Shown: one piece after another, positions 62,454-64,000 of the stretch
Numbering within the stretch: the stretch's first letter is position 1
Layout of the letters: every line of letters starts with the position of its first letter
Notes under the pieces: generated by a model
The model's input: the letters and a program-made list of their open reading frames with translations, nothing else
What the model was told of the DNA's origin: nothing
Database searches by the model: none
Assembly: GCA_024867545.1 (NCBI GenBank)
Contig: JANFNE010000024.1
Location: forward strand, 295,773-359,772
Length of the DNA: 64,000 bases
Direction of reading: 5' to 3'
Source of the DNA: Phytopythium helicoides
Lineage: Eukaryota; Oomycota; Peronosporomycetes; Pythiales; Pythiaceae
Made by a program: the position numbers and the translations under genes

Positions 62454-63785
62454 TTATCAAGAAGTGTGTGACTGTCAATATCATTCATGTAAGCTGAGGG
62501 ACTGACGACATGTACCAATTCAAACACACATACAGAACATGAAGCAAGCTCAACTGATGGACAAGTAAGTATCAAGGAAACAAAACAGACTTGTTGTAGC
62601 AGTGGGCGACTGTGAATGGATACGAGAAACAACACATGTTCTGATGTCACCATGGTACAGATGTGGAACATACCATGGGCGAGTGTAATCCTACATTTTG
62701 GATTGGTTCGCAATGAAATCGAACGCCATGAGATGTTACCAATGGAGAATTGACTGACATATAATGGATAACAAGCTGTCACGGATACTTCACGACCAAT
62801 ACTTGTTGGTTAAATGGACTGAGACGTGACGACTAGTGTCTGAATTGAGACACCATTGATAGCTAGAGCTCACCTTGTTGATCAGCAAGGGGGCTGATGT
62901 GAAGGATGTAATGAACATGAAGTAAACAAAACTACTGAAGCACATGATTCACTATACAGTGAAGTGTGCAAAAAACATGATGAACTAGCATACCGATTGA
63001 TAGCGACGTACTCCACTTCACTGACGCAGCTATTCTCTTTCCAAAATATATACCAAGTAACTTTGAAGCAAATGTGCGCTGTGGTTGATGCTTTGGACAG
63101 TGCAATGAACTGTGTGTAGCCAAAGCGATTGGAACTGTACTTAATCATGCAGTGCGAATCTAATGCTTTGAACCAAGTGGAAATGAACCAACACCATGTC
63201 GGTGCTGGAGTGTAAGCTGAATTGGCACGTGTTCGCGACGATGAGTGTGAGAAGAGGCGAGTCCTTATCTCGGATCATGATGGAAAGCAATCACTTTGTA
63301 CGTGTGCTCGCTCGGTGATACGTGTTGACAAGTAAAATGGAGGAGAGTATGATGAAAAAAATGGTATGGGTTTGAGCGTTTGATGGTGGATGTTGTGATG
63401 ATTTGTGCAGACGACGTGAGACAACAAGAGAAAGCAGAGATGGATAGTTGTAGGCAGATGGTATTGACCGAGTGATAGCGATGGTGTATATGAGTAGAGA
63501 TTGTGAAAACGCTCAACATTTTAAGGGTGTGGCATGGTTGGTATGTCGATAACGATGTTGTCAGTGTGCAGTACAATCCATGTATGATTGATTCAATGTG
63601 ACGGTGTGATGAGGAAATATAGCACATGTGAGTACGCGCCCGAAGTTCTATATATATACTATGCGGAATGAACGTTCATTCGGGGTTCCGTGGTGCCGTA
63701 ATATTGGGTAAATTACCGGGTTTTGTTTGCATTTGTTGCCGTAATTTACTTGATTCGGGCCGTAATAAACCCGTATTTTACAGAC
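62454..63785. other. Subtelomeric spacer, no supported gene
   Basis: AT-rich sequence with diverged matches to 61.5-61.9 kb in its first half. Frames of up to 124 codons lack domains. The last 120 bases before the telomere carry related words such as gccgtaatattgggtaaattacc and ccgtaatttac. Confidence 0.5.
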
Positions 63786-64000
63786 AGGGTTTAGTTGGGT
63801 TAGTTGGGTTAGTTAGGGTTTAGGGTTTAGGGTTTAGGGTTTAGGGTTTAGGGTTTAGGGTTTAGGGTTTAGGGTTTAGGGTTTAGGGTTTAGGGTTTAG
63901 GGTTTAGGGTTTAGGGTTTAGGGTTTAGGGTTTAGGGTTTAGGGTTTAGGGTTTAGGGTTTAGGGTTTAGGGTTTAGGGTTTAGGGTTTAGGGTTTAGGG
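63786..64000 (+). repeat. Telomere, (TTTAGGG)n
   Basis: Degenerate units (gggtttagttgggttagttgggttag) at 63786-63812 lead into about 27 uninterrupted TTTAGGG heptamers to the end of the window. The G-rich strand runs 5' to 3' towards the right edge, so this is a right chromosome end. TTTAGGG is the telomere repeat known in oomycetes (also plants). Confidence 0.97.

Noticed and set aside
63265..63627. 120-codon minus-strand frame close to the telomere
   Set aside because: Low-complexity Ser/His/Thr composition in AT-rich subtelomere, with no start context, signal or domain.

Overview
The window is the right-hand end of an oomycete chromosome, most likely Phytophthora. The last ~190 bases are (TTTAGGG)n in the orientation of a right telomere. 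Several genes start 40-75 bp downstream of the oomycete Inr/FPR-type core promoter (GCTCATTYYNCAWTTT-like). Secreted proteins with RxLR-type motifs, gypsy and tyrosine-recombinase (DIRS/Ngaro-like) retroelements and a Harbinger-like transposase relic fit the same group. The species cannot be named from the sequence alone.

Region 1 (1-14.8 kb) is ordinary gene space with relics. It holds a Ulp1/C48 peptidase fragment (239-490), a secreted type-B carboxylesterase (1146-2819, minus), a saccharopine-dehydrogenase-like oxidoreductase (3455-4741, minus) and a possible small membrane protein (5242-5406, minus). These are followed by a secreted cysteine-containing protein (7552-8283, plus), a pseudokinase-kinase tandem gene split by one in-frame TAA (9404-12283, minus) and a decayed USP5/isopeptidase-T-like pseudogene (about 12.6-13.56 kb, plus).

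Region 2 (14.85-49.2 kb) is a tandem array of a ~2,744 bp unit. Each unit carries a divergent head-to-head pair of small secreted cysteine-rich paralogues: a 158-aa minus-strand protein with an RALR motif after its signal peptide, and a 159-aa plus-strand protein with RQLQ in the equivalent place. Six units are recognisable and nearly identical. The second is broken by 18.9 kb of retrotransposon sequence (17,778-36,666), and 879 bp of that unit is missing. The insert consists of gypsy element 1 (two LTRs, intact gag and pol), the start of a second element-1 copy, and a minus-strand chromodomain gypsy element 2 that carries an additional long ORF on the opposite strand. The junction between elements 1 and 2 looks like a deletion breakpoint.

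Region 3 (49.2-60.9 kb) is a nest of decayed mobile elements. A DIRS/Ngaro-like element (49,201-50,249 and 55,735-about 59,072) is split by a third gypsy element (50,250-55,734) with apparently identical 260-bp LTRs and a 5-bp target duplication (CTGCG). Then come a DDE-transposase fragment and a Harbinger-like transposase pseudogene. The DIRS-like element contains five imperfect hairpins at 48-51-bp spacing.

Region 4 (60.9-64 kb) is subtelomere: two direct copies, 1,019 bp apart, of a ~430-bp block that begins with a short interstitial telomere tract and contains a 53-bp-arm hairpin, then diverged AT-rich repeats, then the telomere.

The most interesting items are the divergent secreted-protein array, the hairpin repeat in the tyrosine-recombinase element, the antisense ORF of gypsy element 2, the interrupted pseudokinase-kinase gene and the telomere-tagged subtelomeric hairpin blocks.
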